A DNA stretch of 64,000 nt from Diogma glabrata (Eukaryota; Arthropoda; Insecta; Diptera; Cylindrotomidae): positions 131,026,930 through 131,090,929 of the forward strand of contig OY856186.1 of the NCBI GenBank assembly GCA_963693315.1, written 5' to 3'. Of this stretch, positions 25,553-36,960 are shown piece after piece. A program made the translations under genes and the position numbers. Position 1 is the stretch's first letter. Every line of letters begins with the position of its first letter. The notes under the pieces are model-generated. The model had not been told where the DNA came from, ran no database searches, and worked only from the letters and a program-made list of their open reading frames with translations.

Positions 25553-28199
25553 AAATGCCAACCTTAAAATTTCCACATGGAATTCCAATAGCTGTAGAAA
25601 TAAGAAACACGAACTAATTAAATTCCTAGTTGATAATGATATAGACGTAATGCTTCTTACGGAAACATCACTTAAACCAAATATCGCAATGCATATTCCG
25701 GACTATAAAATTTATAGAAACGATAGACTGTACCAACGTAGAGGCGGTGTTGCCATCATAGTCAAATGTTCTATAAAACATGCTATCTTACCAGTTTTTA
25801 ATTTCGAAGCCATTGAAAACCTTGGCATCCTAATTCATGATTTAAACAACATTCCAATAAAACTGTTTGTAGCTTATTGTCCTAGATCTAACAATGTTAA
25901 CTTTCGTAATGAAATAACTAAAATAACTAACCGATCTGAATCGTTCATTTTAGGTGGAGATCTAAACTGTCGTCATCAATCATGGAATTGTCTCAGAAGC
26001 AACACTGGTGGCAGAACTCTATATAACTATCTTTCTGGGTCAAGCAACTCCATTATAGCTCCAGATAAGCACACCCATTATAGTGCAAGAGGACTTCCAA
26101 GTACTCTTGACTTTTTTCTTACTAACCGTCCAGAAGCCATCGTAGCAGTAGAAACTGAGGAAGTGTTAAATTCAGATCACTTTCCAGTTACTATCACAAC
26201 TAATTTTCAGTCCCAAGCTTCTAATTTTGTTCGTAAAACCTATAATTATTTTCAAGCCGACTGGCCCCTTTACCGTGAATTCATTGAGGAATCTTCCAAA
26301 TTAAAAGATAATGACGACCTCTGTTCTTCAACTCAACAAGTTGACCAACTGATAACTGATTTAACATCTACTATTATTGAAGCCAGAAACGTGTCCATTC
26401 CGTTCGTACCTGTTACAAAAACTGATAAGCTAGTACTCACCGACAATATTACTGCATTGATTCGCCTACGTAACACTACCAAACGACAATGGCTCAGATC
26501 TAGGAATCCAAATTACAAATCCATAGTCAACAGTCTAAACTCCGAAATTAGGATCGAAATCTTCAAGCTAGTAAATGTCAAATGGCAAAACAGGCTTCAA
26601 AATTTTACTAAAAATTCAAAACAGTATTGGAAAACCATTAAAAACCTGAAAAATAAATACACTTCGATTCCACCTCTACAAAATCCCGATAATACTCAAC
26701 CTAGACTTTTTTTAACTAGCGAAAAGCTGGAGGTTTTTTCAAAAACATTTTCGGAAACATACTCATCATCCACGAACTCCACACAAGACCACGTTGTACA
26801 ATCAACAATATCATTCATTGATAGTGCTATTCACAGCATGGACAACCGAGATTTAACAACAAACAATGAAATTCGCAACATTATAAGCAAAAGCCGACCA
26901 TTTAAAGCTTCTGGATCCGACGAAATACCCAATATTTTATTAAAGCGACTTCCCGAGAAAGGAATTAATACCATTAGAGTTATCATAAACAGTTGTATGA
27001 ACCTTGGCTATTTTCCTGCTTGTTGGAAAGTAGCAAAAGTCGTACCTATACTTAAACCAGGTAAAGATCCTACTTTGACCAGCAACTATCGACCTATAAG
27101 TCTGCTTTCATCGTTAAGTAAAATTCTTGAGCATGTCTTAAAAGCTCGATTGGTTGAGTTTGTGAACGATAATGATATATTTATTAGGGAACAATTCGGA
27201 TTTAGAGCGGAACACTCAACAGTCCATCAAATACACCGAGTGTTTAACTATATCAAGAATAATCGAAAACTAGGTAAATCCACAGGAATGGTTCTGCTAG
27301 ATTTAAAAAATGCTTTCGACTCGGTATGGATTGATGGCTTAATATATAAACTACTATGTGCAAAATTCCCCTTGTATCTCATAAAAATTTTAAAATCATT
27401 CCTTTATGAAAGGTTTCTGTACTGTTCTATACTGGGAACATCTTCCTTGACCGTTCCAATAAAATCTGGAGTACCACAAGGGTCAGTTTTAAGTCCGCTA
27501 CTCTTTAACGTCTACTTGAATGACATTTGCAAAACCACAAACTGTGAGATTGCCCTCTTTGCCGACGATGCTGCCATATATACCTCGGATGAACTAGCTG
27601 AACCCATAATACTAAAACTTGAATCTTACCTTGATCTAATCTTACATTATCTAGATTTGTGGAAGCTAATAGTAAACCCAACTAAATGTGAAGCTATATA
27701 TTTCACAAGATGTAGAGCAGCAAGAAAACTTCCTCAAAGAAGCATTACGATTATCGGCAATACATTAAGCTGGGAAAACCATGTCAAATACCTGGGTATC
27801 TTTATGGACCGTCGTCTTACTCTAAAACATCACATAAATCATGTTGTTTCTAAATGTGATAAACTGTTTAAGTCCTTTTACCCGGTTCTAAACAAAAAAA
27901 GTTCAATGAATTTCTCCAATAAACTCTTAGTTTATAAATCGATGATACTAACAACAATACTTTATGCAGCCCCAATTTGGTGGGATAGTGCCACCTCCCA
28001 CAAAAAGCGTTTACAAGTAGTACAAAACAAATTCCTAAAACTAATTCTTAAAAAAAATGTTAGATATAGAACAGTAACCTTGCATGAAAAAACCAATATG
28101 AAACTTATTTGTCAATATGCAAGTGAAGCTCGGACGAGATATTTAACTAAACTACCTACTATTAGTAATAGTCTAATAAACCAACTGACTAATTTATAA
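25536..28199 (+). CDS. Jockey-like ORF2: endonuclease and reverse transcriptase, intact
   Basis: 887 codons from an ATG at 25536 that lies inside the end of ORF1 in the -1 phase, suggesting translation by reinitiation. EEP endonuclease: STWNSNSC near residue 14, LLTETSL near 40, GGDLNCRH near 140 and NSDHFPVT near 210. RT: NYRPISLLSSLSK near 522, EQFGFRAEHSTVHQ, LLDLKNAFDSVW, SGVPQGSVLSPLLFN and catalytic FADDAAIY near 675, then the C-terminal thumb with YLGIFMDRRL and ILYAAPIWW. No stop or missing catalytic residue seen. It performs target nicking and reverse transcription. It is probably an active or recently active copy. Confidence 0.95.
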   Translation: MSPVHRNANLKISTWNSNSCRNKKHELIKFLVDNDIDVMLLTETSLKPNIAMHIPDYKIYRNDRLYQRRGGVAIIVKCSIKHAILPVFNFEAIENLGILIHDLNNIPIKLFVAYCPRSNNVNFRNEITKITNRSESFILGGDLNCRHQSWNCLRSNTGGRTLYNYLSGSSNSIIAPDKHTHYSARGLPSTLDFFLTNRPEAIVAVETEEVLNSDHFPVTITTNFQSQASNFVRKTYNYFQADWPLYREFIEESSKLKDNDDLCSSTQQVDQLITDLTSTIIEARNVSIPFVPVTKTDKLVLTDNITALIRLRNTTKRQWLRSRNPNYKSIVNSLNSEIRIEIFKLVNVKWQNRLQNFTKNSKQYWKTIKNLKNKYTSIPPLQNPDNTQPRLFLTSEKLEVFSKTFSETYSSSTNSTQDHVVQSTISFIDSAIHSMDNRDLTTNNEIRNIISKSRPFKASGSDEIPNILLKRLPEKGINTIRVIINSCMNLGYFPACWKVAKVVPILKPGKDPTLTSNYRPISLLSSLSKILEHVLKARLVEFVNDNDIFIREQFGFRAEHSTVHQIHRVFNYIKNNRKLGKSTGMVLLDLKNAFDSVWIDGLIYKLLCAKFPLYLIKILKSFLYERFLYCSILGTSSLTVPIKSGVPQGSVLSPLLFNVYLNDICKTTNCEIALFADDAAIYTSDELAEPIILKLESYLDLILHYLDLWKLIVNPTKCEAIYFTRCRAARKLPQRSITIIGNTLSWENHVKYLGIFMDRRLTLKHHINHVVSKCDKLFKSFYPVLNKKSSMNFSNKLLVYKSMILTTILYAAPIWWDSATSHKKRLQVVQNKFLKLILKKNVRYRTVTLHEKTNMKLICQYASEARTRYLTKLPTISNSLINQLTNL

Positions 28200-28480
28200 T
28201 GTACAATCTTTTTGTTTTTTTCTGTTGTTTTGTTTATTTTAAGTTAGATTAAATTAGTTAATTAGATTTAGGTTATAGTTTATCTAGAATAAGGGCAAGC
28301 CTGTACTCTATCCATAAAACTTATAAATATTAATATATAAAAACTTAGTTATTGAATACGCAATCTGTTGTAAAGTTAAGTTCGAAACTGATCTCAGATT
28401 TATTTATTGTAGTTGCAACCGAATATGTACAACCAGAACTATATATGCCAATAAAACTATTATTATTATTAATATACAAG

Positions 28481-29685
28481 AAAATTCATATAATTTATAA
28501 TATTAGCAGATCAGTACAACAATGTATCATCAGACGTAAATAACACGAAAAAATAAGCAGTTGACATTTATATTCATATGTACATCAGTATTTATTATTA
28601 ATAAAAAAAATTTATTTATTTCCACCTAACCAACCCAAAATTTAATATATTGTGCTGCTATATAAAAAAAACTTCCAAACTTTCAAAAAAAAAATACAGT
28701 GGTTTTTGTTTTTATATATTTTAAACGAAAAAATAAAATCTATAATAGATAAAGTTTTAATTGTACCTTCTATGATTCTTTTTTCATCCATCAATAAATA
28801 CTGTATCCGTTATTCATCGATTTTTTTCTTGATGTAAAACACGTTCATATGTTGTTTCAACTATCTTACACTTTTAACTTTAATACAAAATTTTTTTTTT
28901 AACGAAACCAGACACAAAACTAATAAATATAATAATAAATTTTTTTTTATTAAACTATTCATGCACTAACCCAAAACCATTAATAAACTTAAATTAACTA
29001 TTTTAACACTCACAAACATTTCACAAATATAACATAAATTTCACAAACATAAAATAACAAATATGATTTTGTTTTCGTTTAATTAACTTTTTTTTTGATT
29101 ACTGACCACTGTTCTGTAAGCAGTTTTATAGAACGTATAACTGGACAATTGTATTTTTACAAAAAATTACTGAACATCACAGATAAATAATATCTTTTTC
29201 TTCTTTTAAATTAACATTTATATACTATATGTACAAAACACTTGCATGCACTTTAATCTGACAAAAAAAATGTATGATTACTTTTTAAATCACCATAACC
29301 ACATAAACCACAATTAACACTAAATACGCTACTAAATTCATGCAAAACTTCACAAGTATAATAAATAATAGTTATATATTTTTTTTAATTCAATTAATTT
29401 TTGTTTTATAACTTTTTTTAAATATTTTATTTTTCACAACACTTAAATCTACAACCACTTATAACAACCAACAAATCACTATAATTTTAACACCACCTGT
29501 ATCCAAAATAAAAACTAATCAATTAACCTGAAATATATTAACAAACACAATTTTTTCACAATATTCTAATTAATGAATTAACAACACAATATCCTAACCA
29601 AAATATTAAAAGAAACCATTCCCAGTAATCCAGTTGACAAAGATGTAGTTTTTTCTGGATATGTCCACCACAAGGAAATGCCAAT
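28481..29685. other. Leader side of the LTR element, very AT-rich
   Basis: Remaining internal part of the LTR element between the jockey insertion and the right LTR. It is poor in G and C with repeated TTCACAAA and AACATAAA words. No supported gene. A 71-codon minus-strand frame at 29578-29793 crosses the LTR edge and has no domain. Confidence 0.5.
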
Positions 29686-30919
29686 TATAACGTCCACCTT
29701 TGCCACAACGCTATAAATAATTAAAGAAGGTGTGGGACGGGCCTTTATCAACCTGGTTCTTACCTGGTTACAATTTTCTTTTAATACTTTCAATTTTTTT
29801 ACCTAAACACAAAAACAATTAAACTTCACTGGACATAACATAACATAAACAAAGCAAACTCTTTAAATTTCTTTTACGTTATAAATTTTATAAACAAACT
29901 CTTTATTGAAAAAACCGTAGTTGTAATCGAAGTGACACAAACAAAAATTGAATAAATTAAATAAATTAGATAAATTAGTGAATTAGACAAAATAAATATA
30001 TATAAATTAATAAATACGTTCTTTGCTTTTTTTCAATTTCCCAATTCGTTGTTATTGTGTTGATTTCCATAGTCCTTTCATGTTGTTTTTGACCAATACA
30101 ATAAATGTTTTTTTGAATTTCCAAAATTCAACGACTTTCAAAGGTGTTGCTCGTTCAGCAGATCCAAAACTAATAGGCTGATCGACAATTTTTCCTTCTC
30201 ATATATTGGAAAAAATACAAGATGACCTCGTCCAATTTTCTCCAGTTTTTTTATATTTAATTTGGACTATCAGTTGGCTGCATTTTTTACTCATTTTCAA
30301 AATCTCCAAACTTTATAATTGTAATCCTGCTGCAGTTTGATACACTGTGTACCATGTTAACGCCGGTCGATATAATTATAATTTTCAAATTAGATCTTTT
30401 CCAACTTTATGTTGTCAACGAATACCTGAATGTTTGAATACTACACCGCAACGTATCATATAATATAACCTTCTCAGGAACGCATAATAATGTAATATTC
30501 TCAGGAACTTGCAATTTTCAATCAATGCTTGCTTGAATTTTCTTGATTTGTTTTGTTTGTTTGTTGTTTTCATTTGTTTAACGTAGAGTGATTATAATTA
30601 TACTTATTACTAATAATTCAATTCAATAGATGGAATATTTATGGAACAGTGTGTTTTTTTTTTAAATATAATAAAATTGTTTGTTTCAATGATAAGTTTT
30701 TTTTGTATATAAATATAATTTAATTTTAATATTTTTTTAAACTTAATTCGAAACAGGTATGTTAATTAAACATTTTAACAAAAGGAAAACAAAAGAAATT
30801 AGCTTAACATTTTAAAATAATCAAAAGATTTAAAGCTCAGAACAAGAATACAGAAAAAATAGTTTATAAAAATAGTGAGTTTACATGACAAATAGTCTTA
30901 CAAAAGTTTGCACGTTACA
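29686..30919 (-). repeat. LTR (right; 5' LTR if the gag strand is sense)
   Basis: 1234 bp, nearly identical to the left LTR apart from a 15-base insertion near 29845 and two changed bases near 30087. Followed by GGTC, the target duplication. Confidence 0.9.
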
Positions 30920-31450
30920 GGTCCTGATCAGGTTTGCCCTATTTCGGATCAGACATTGGTAGGGCAGCCTAATTGGGCCCTGATCATGAGTGTAACGCTT
31001 TTTCCCTATCAGATCCTGATTGAAATTACCGGATCACAAACTGATTGGGATAATCGGATCAGACACTGATTGGGATAATCGGATCGGGCTATCCGAATAA
31101 TCGGATAGGGATATCTGGATCAGACCCTGATATATATTTATATGTTATATACATAAATTAATTAAAATAAAATAAGAAATTAAAACAAATACCACCTAAA
31201 TCACTATTATTATAGTCTTTCAGTCGAGAAGCTTTCAGCACCTTTCAACTAGGGTTCAAATACGAAATTTCAGCTAGAAGTCAAATACGAAAAACCAAAT
31301 CAGGGTCTGATATATTCAAATAAGGTTAACCCTAAAAGGGTTTTCTAAATCAGGCCCACATCAGATTGCCCTAATAATGCTTGTCCTTTCTGGATTGACC
31401 AGGACCTGATTACACCCTGACTGAATTCAGGCTTTCCCTAACTAATTTTT
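30920..31450. repeat. Region rich in GATCAGAC / CCTGAT words
   Basis: The words CGGATCAGAC, CTGATTGGGATAATCGGAT and CCCTGAT recur many times between 30925 and 31130, and inverted forms (AATCAGGGTCTGATAT, CAGGACCTGATTACACCCTGA) recur between 31300 and 31430. The outer blocks therefore face each other across about 180 bp of AT-rich DNA, as subterminal repeats of a DNA element would. The LTR element was inserted at the left edge of this structure. Confidence 0.6.
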
Positions 31451-31747
31451 AGTCGGGATGCTGCAAATACTGAAATAGTGATAAATACACCGAAACGGTT
31501 ATAGCAAGAACGAAATTGTAGCTATGTGTAAACAAAAGGATTTACGAAAATTGTTTAATCCAAAACCAATACAAGCTATTTTTTACTCATAAAAACTACA
31601 AAAATTTGGATGTATCAACAATATAAATAAACTTAAAAGGGATAACTGTTTTTATTTCGAACAAACAAAGCGTTACAACAACTAAAAAGCGATGTTGCTA
31701 AAAATCCCCTTTCCTTTTTTTTATCCTAGAGCCAAAAAAAATTAAAA

Positions 31748-32811
31748 ATATAGCTGTTATTGACAATTAATTCAATGAATTATTTGTGATATTACATCAC
31801 TCCGATGGAAATAATCCCATCATGAATAATAAGACTGAATCTAACAAAATATGGTGTGCAATTTATGAAATTTTTTTGCTATCCACAAAATTGTCGATCG
31901 ATCTAGTTTCGAACCGATAAGAACTTTTTATTACACTTTAAAAAAGTATATCATTCTCATCAGGGCTAGCCGACTAGATACACTACACTACCAAAAAAAT
32001 TTTTCGCTATATAAACCTAAAATAGGTCACTACTCTAGCGAAGTATAAGAAACCAAAAAACTTTCATAAACATATGTTTTTTAGATTCAGGTTTAGTCAA
32101 TTTGTTTCTCTAGTTGATCACTATTGTTGTTATACTCTAACCAAGTTAGAATTGGATAACAAACTTGTATCGGTGAGAAGAAGATGACCATCTTCACTTG
32201 TGTCTATCGACACATTATCTACAATTAATTCAATGAATTATTTGTGATATTACATCACTCCGATGGAAATAATCCCATCATGAATAATAAGACTGAATCT
32301 AACAAAATATGGTTATACCATATTTTGTTAGATTCAGTCTTATTATTCATGATGGGATTATTTCCATCGGAGTGATGTAATATCACAAATAATTCATTGA
32401 ATTAATTGTAGATAATGTGTCGATAGACACAAGTGAAGATGGTCATCTTCTTCTCACCGATACAAGTTTGTTATCCAATTCTAACTTGGTTAGAGTATAA
32501 CAACAATAGTGATCAACTAGAGAAACAAATTGACTAAACCTGAATCTAAAAAACATATGTTTATGAAAGTTTTTTGGTTTCTTATACTTCGCTAGAGTAG
32601 TGACCTATTTTAGGTTTATATAGCGAAAAATTTTTTTGGTAGTGTATCTAGTCGGCTAGCCCTGATGAGAATGATATACTTTTTTAAAGTGTAATAAAAA
32701 GTTCTTATCGGTTCGAAACTAGATCGATCGACAATTTTGTGGATAGCAAAAAAATTTCATAAATTGCACACCATATTTTGTTAGATTCAGTCTTATTATA
32801 GCTGTTATTGG
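31748..32811. mobile_element. Inverted-dimer hairpin element with about 14-bp target duplication
   Basis: TATAGCTGTTATTG flanks the element at 31749-31762 and 32798-32811. Inside, arms of about 485 bp (31827-32312 and 32316-32799) are reverse complements with hardly any mismatch, meeting at a 3-base loop near 32314. An extra 65-base piece at the left end (31763-31826) repeats the centre-proximal piece at 32223-32290, so it is present three times. Each arm contains GGTTCGAAAC (32710 on the plus strand), which fits a pol III B box, and CTAGTCGGCTAGCCCTGATG about 50 bases before it. No protein frame. A relative is at 58892-59828. Confidence 0.85.
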
Positions 32812-34958
32812 TTTGTACTTTTTGTCAAATCATAAAAATGTCAATAAAAATGTGTATTTAAGCGATAAATCCAACAAAATTCTTTTTGGAATGTAATTTT
32901 CAATAATTGGTTTTTGATTATTTCTGCTAGACATCTTTAATTACAACATATAAATCCTTCAAACCAATTTATTTGATTGACATAAATCTAAAATTCTAGC
33001 ACGTCAATCAAATCGTTGTGATTTTTATATTATATATGTTACCTTGAGAAAACTAGCTTTAAGTGGTTCAACCGATTAATAGTGGTTTTTGGGGAAAAAT
33101 AAATAATTAATCTAATTCTTCATTTCAAATGTTATTATCTCCAATTCTTCATTCCGAACAAATTCTTAAATAAAAAAATTATAGACGTATGTATACTACA
33201 AATCTAAAATTTTGGTTGATATGAAAATCAATAAGTAACTACCACAACCTAGCAATTTGGCTATAAATAGTAAAAAATTTAGAAGTTGTTCGGCATTTCG
33301 AGGCCCAGTTTAAACAAAATTTAAAATTCGTAAATCATAACTATATATTGAACTTTTAAACATGTTTATAGTTTGAATTATTGAAATTTAAAATGATTGA
33401 AATTTCAAGTAAGGACACGTATGTTGTTGCTCAATTTTAATATGCTATAAAAGCATAGTCATGATAAAGAAGTGAATGGACACTTTTACTATGATATGCA
33501 ATTAATTTTAAATTATTTTGTTGCTTCGGAAAATTATATGAAACTTCAAAAACATATTGATAATGACTTTACCGCGATCTTTGCTCTTCAGGTTATGAGC
33601 ACTTACAAAAACTTATTTTGTTTGGTTTGTAAAAAAAACAAAAATAATGTAAGAATTACTTAATATTTTAATTAAATTTTATTACCACCAATAATGGTAT
33701 TACAAACATAAATTGGTAGTAATAAAATTTAATTAAAATATTAATTTAATTAAGGTATTACGGTTTTTACGTTCAAATTAAATTATTATAATAAGAATTA
33801 CTGTTGAAATCCAAATATAAATTGTTTTTTAATTCTAATTTAAAAATGCTACAAATATAACTAAAAAAAAAACAAATTTGTTGATGACATATTTTTATTA
33901 TTTAATAGGACTTCTCGGCAAATTGAAATTTTCAAAAATTATTTGAAAAAGATTAACAAAAAGGTTTACTCTTGAAATTCAAAAAAGTTCAAGCGGCACG
34001 TATACCCGCTAGAAATAGGTAGATTTCGAGATCAGACAGTTTTGTGTGCCAGTAGAATCTGATGTATCAGATTAGTTTAAACAAAACAAACTAATTTCAA
34101 ACAGATATCGAACAAATTTTAAAAAGAAAATTAGCTACCTATAAGCAAAATTAAATCTATCCAAATTTACAACAAACAAATATCAAATCTACCACAGAAA
34201 ATGTGTGTGACAATTTATGACACAAACCTACTCTATATCATATATCGTGCAATTACTGCAAAATATCAAAATAGTTTATTTCTAAGAAAAAAAAATTAAT
34301 TTCTTCTATTCAAATCTTTTATTTTTTGACTGTTATAAGGTTGACAATGACTGTTATAAGGTTTTTGGAAATTGTAATTGGGGATTGTTGCAAACTCAAT
34401 TGTTGCAAATTCATATATAAGTTTGGAAAATAATTTTAAAGTTTTATATATTTGTAACAAAGTCCTCTCATGGATTCAATGGAGGAGTATGAAATATATA
34501 AAGCTATTAAGAAGTCACCATTTTTAATTTTTAATGAACAACTATCATTCAGTTCTAATATTTTGTACAATTTATTTATAAATTAATATTTTTCTTTGTT
34601 GTTATTGATCTTGTCGTATTTTATAATTTTAATCTTTTCATTTTTGTTTTGATTTTATATATTTGATTTAGTATGCATATTTTTAGAAACAAACTAATTT
34701 TTTAAATAATATTGTCATAAATATAAATTTTTTACTGAAGATAGATATTTATATCTGAAACCGGTCTGATTTATATTTTTTAAATAATTTGTTAGTAAAT
34801 AAAAAACATTTTTATTACATTAAAAAATTTAATAATTGATTAATTAAATTTGTTAAGTAAAAAGCTTTTTTGATATGTAACTTTTCGAGTAATTGAAGAA
34901 AAAACGAATTTGAAAGATTTTAAAATGATTGTTTTGTAAATAGTATTAGGAGTAAACC
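32812..34958. other. AT-rich stretch, one small palindrome, no genes seen
   Basis: At 33663-33745 TATTTTAATTAAATTTTATT with ACCA is inverted as TGGTAGTAATAAAATTTAAT after about 25 bases. GACTGTTATAAGGTT occurs twice near 34330-34365. A 63-codon frame at 33472-33663 has no domain. Nothing else recognised. Confidence 0.5.
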
Positions 34959-34962
34959 ATAT

Positions 34963-35668
34963 TGTTACGTTTTTCTAACCTTACTTCGAATTGGCCTTAC
35001 TCACAATTCGATAAACGAAATTCCCAAATCACTTTCTGTATTCGATCACTGATTAGTAAGCACAAACACCAGGTTTTATTAAGTATTTAACTTGTTCCAC
35101 AACAAAAGGATAACAATACAGCAAACAATACAGCAAACAATATTCCTAACAAGAATATTCTTTCAACTGCTTCAGAAACTCCAACGATTTATTGTAAAAA
35201 TTTCCAGTACACAGCGTTTAAAATAATACACAAAATATTTTCACTTAATAGCACTTAAAACTTTATTTAAAATCTACTCTTATTTATAGTTTATACGATT
35301 TTATATACACGATACAATGTTTCCTTTTCAATTCATTCAATTTAACATAATCACATATTTACACTGTCGCAGTTAGTTTTATTTATCACTTTACACCATC
35401 GCAGGTCTAAAATAAAACTATCTATTCTACAAGAGGTAATTTCTTATATACGATTGTGCATAATTTCTAGATATGTAATTCGAGATCACTTTTTAGAAAC
35501 CTTGAGAAAATATTAGAATATTCGATTATTTTACGTTATAATGATTTGATTGATATAATCATTCAATTTTATTTATTGTCGAACCAAGTTCTAAAAATAC
35601 AACAATAACAATATTCCTTTCATTAATTTGTTGTTGTGTTTTGTTATGATTTTGCTGTAATCGTAACA
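34963..35668. repeat. Probable solo LTR (706 bp)
   Basis: Begins TGTTACG and ends CGTAACA, an inverted 7-base end pair, and is flanked on both sides by ATAT (34959-34962 and 35669-35672). It contains a TATA-like TTATTTATAG near 35280 and no coding frame. These traits fit an LTR left by recombination. ATAT in AT-rich DNA is weak evidence on its own. No second copy of this LTR occurs in the window. Confidence 0.55.
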
Positions 35669-35689
35669 ATATTATCTACACTGAGGAAA

Positions 35690-36385
35690 AAATTCAAGTA
35701 TGTTTTTAGACCACCGCAACCATATCGTAATCTAACCGTAAACTTTCCCATAGAATTAAGAGAATTGATAAAATCAAAGCGCCAGGACGTAAAATCTGGC
35801 ATACAATTCGATCTCCAGAACACAAAGTTATCTTAAATACGGCTAGACAACTATTAAAGAAGCAGAAAATGAATTAATTAATAGATATCTTCCAAGTGTC
35901 TCTTGGGATTAAAAACTGAGTATTTACTCTGAAAAGCAACAAAGGGACTCAAAATACTTTTATCCCCCACTCTATTTTTAATTTATATCAACGAACTTTC
36001 GAAAATCACCAATAACCAAATAAATAGTTTTGCAAACGACAGTACACTGCACAAGTCATTCGTTCTCCTATCAAAGGGTAAAATGCACGCACGAATAAAC
36101 CTCACCGGGAAAGACGCTGCCATAAGTGTAAACGAAGACCTAGAAAAGTTATCGATTGGGGTGACAAAAATGTGGTCAGTTTTAACTCCACCAAAACGCA
36201 ATTATTGATTGTTTCCAGATCAAAAACCGAGTTCCTCAATGATATATCAATAAGGAAGTGTCATGAACAAATAGACGAATGTAAGGTCGTTCGTTTATTA
36301 GGCGTAACAATTTCCAATGACCTACTCTGGAGTGAACATATAATGGCAATGGCAAAAGCGCATCAAAAAACTCGGCCTACTCAAT
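35690..36385 (+). pseudogene. Relic of a non-LTR retrotransposon ORF2 (linker and RT fragments)
   Basis: LRELIKSKRQ near 35760 followed by KVILNTA-like sequence is the region between endonuclease and RT. After a deletion of the RT fingers, LSPTLFLIYINEL near 35965 and INSFANDSTLH near 36030 represent the palm, with the catalytic ADD changed to AND. TKTQLLIVSRSK and VRLLGVTISNDLLW near 36190-36330 form the thumb. The pieces lie in different frames. It is of a jockey/CR1-like kind and clearly dead. Confidence 0.8.
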
Positions 36386-36960
36386 ATTTATTTATTTATT
36401 TTCAAAAGAAATCTATAAACATGATTCTCATAATAAACAAAAAAAACTGAAATGTTTACAAAATAAAAATAGTTAAAATATAAAATATTAAAAATAATTA
36501 TTAAATTATAAAAATTTATAGAAAACAAATTAATAAATAACAACAATTTTACCTAAGATTTGCTTAGCCGTCTATAATTAAAAATAAAATACATGACATA
36601 TGAATATATTTTAAAATAAAAATACAAAAACATAAAATAGAAATAAATATATAAAATTAAAATAAAAACAAAATTATAAATTACTTATGAAGTAAAATGA
36701 TAATAATTTATTGTTGAATACAATCCGTAATCCCAATTTTAATAATACAAAATTGTAAATAAATATTTTATTTTCCATTGTAATGGTGGGAAATAAAATT
36801 TTTAATTACAATTTTGTATTATAAAGTAAACTTAAAATATATAATTTAAAAAAGGTATTCAGAACGAATTTGTTAAGGGTTGTTTAATTGTAGGTAGTGT
36901 TTTTTAATAATATTTTTTAAATTTAATCTGTTTATATTGAAGTCAAACTGTTTATACTGA
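36386..36960. repeat. AT-rich stretch with a small palindrome
   Basis: At 36746-36823 AATACAAAATTGTAA with AAATAAAATATT-like sequence and TTTCC is inverted around ATTGTAATGGTG. The rest is A/T-rich without genes. CTGTTTATACTGAAGT is repeated in tandem near 36930-36965. Confidence 0.6.

Larger units (their letters stand above)
24037..28467 (+). mobile_element. Full-length jockey-like non-LTR retrotransposon
   Basis: A 4431-bp element with two overlapping intact frames, a 5' end TCATTCCGGTTTGTG and a 3' end in an ATT/TTA tail (TATTATTATT). The 13-bp duplication on both sides fits target-primed insertion. The 5' start TCATTC resembles the internal promoter initiator known in jockey elements. 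It sits in opposite orientation to the gag of the LTR element and is therefore younger than that insertion. Confidence 0.92.
20375..30919 (-). mobile_element. Young LTR element with gag only, interrupted by a jockey-like element
   Basis: Direct repeats of 1219 bp (20375-21593) and 1234 bp (29686-30919) bound the element. GGTC stands directly before the left repeat and directly after the right one, a 4-bp target duplication. By eye the repeats differ by a 15-base insertion and a couple of substitutions, so the insertion is young. On the minus strand the LTR starts TGTAACGTGC and ends ACGTTATA. The only coding sequence of its own is a 255-codon gag-like frame at 23064-23831. No protease, RT or integrase is present, so it must rely on another element's enzymes. 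Without the jockey insertion it would be about 6.1 kb. I could not identify a convincing primer-binding site, so the superfamily is open. Confidence 0.85.

Noticed and set aside
29578..29793. 71-codon minus-strand frame at the edge of the right LTR
   Set aside because: It crosses the LTR boundary and has no domain; about half lies in LTR sequence that is also present at 20375.
20375..30919. Segmental duplication as an explanation of the two 1.2-kb repeats
   Set aside because: The repeats have matching TGTAACGT / ACGTTATA ends and exact GGTC on the outer sides, which fits LTR insertion better.
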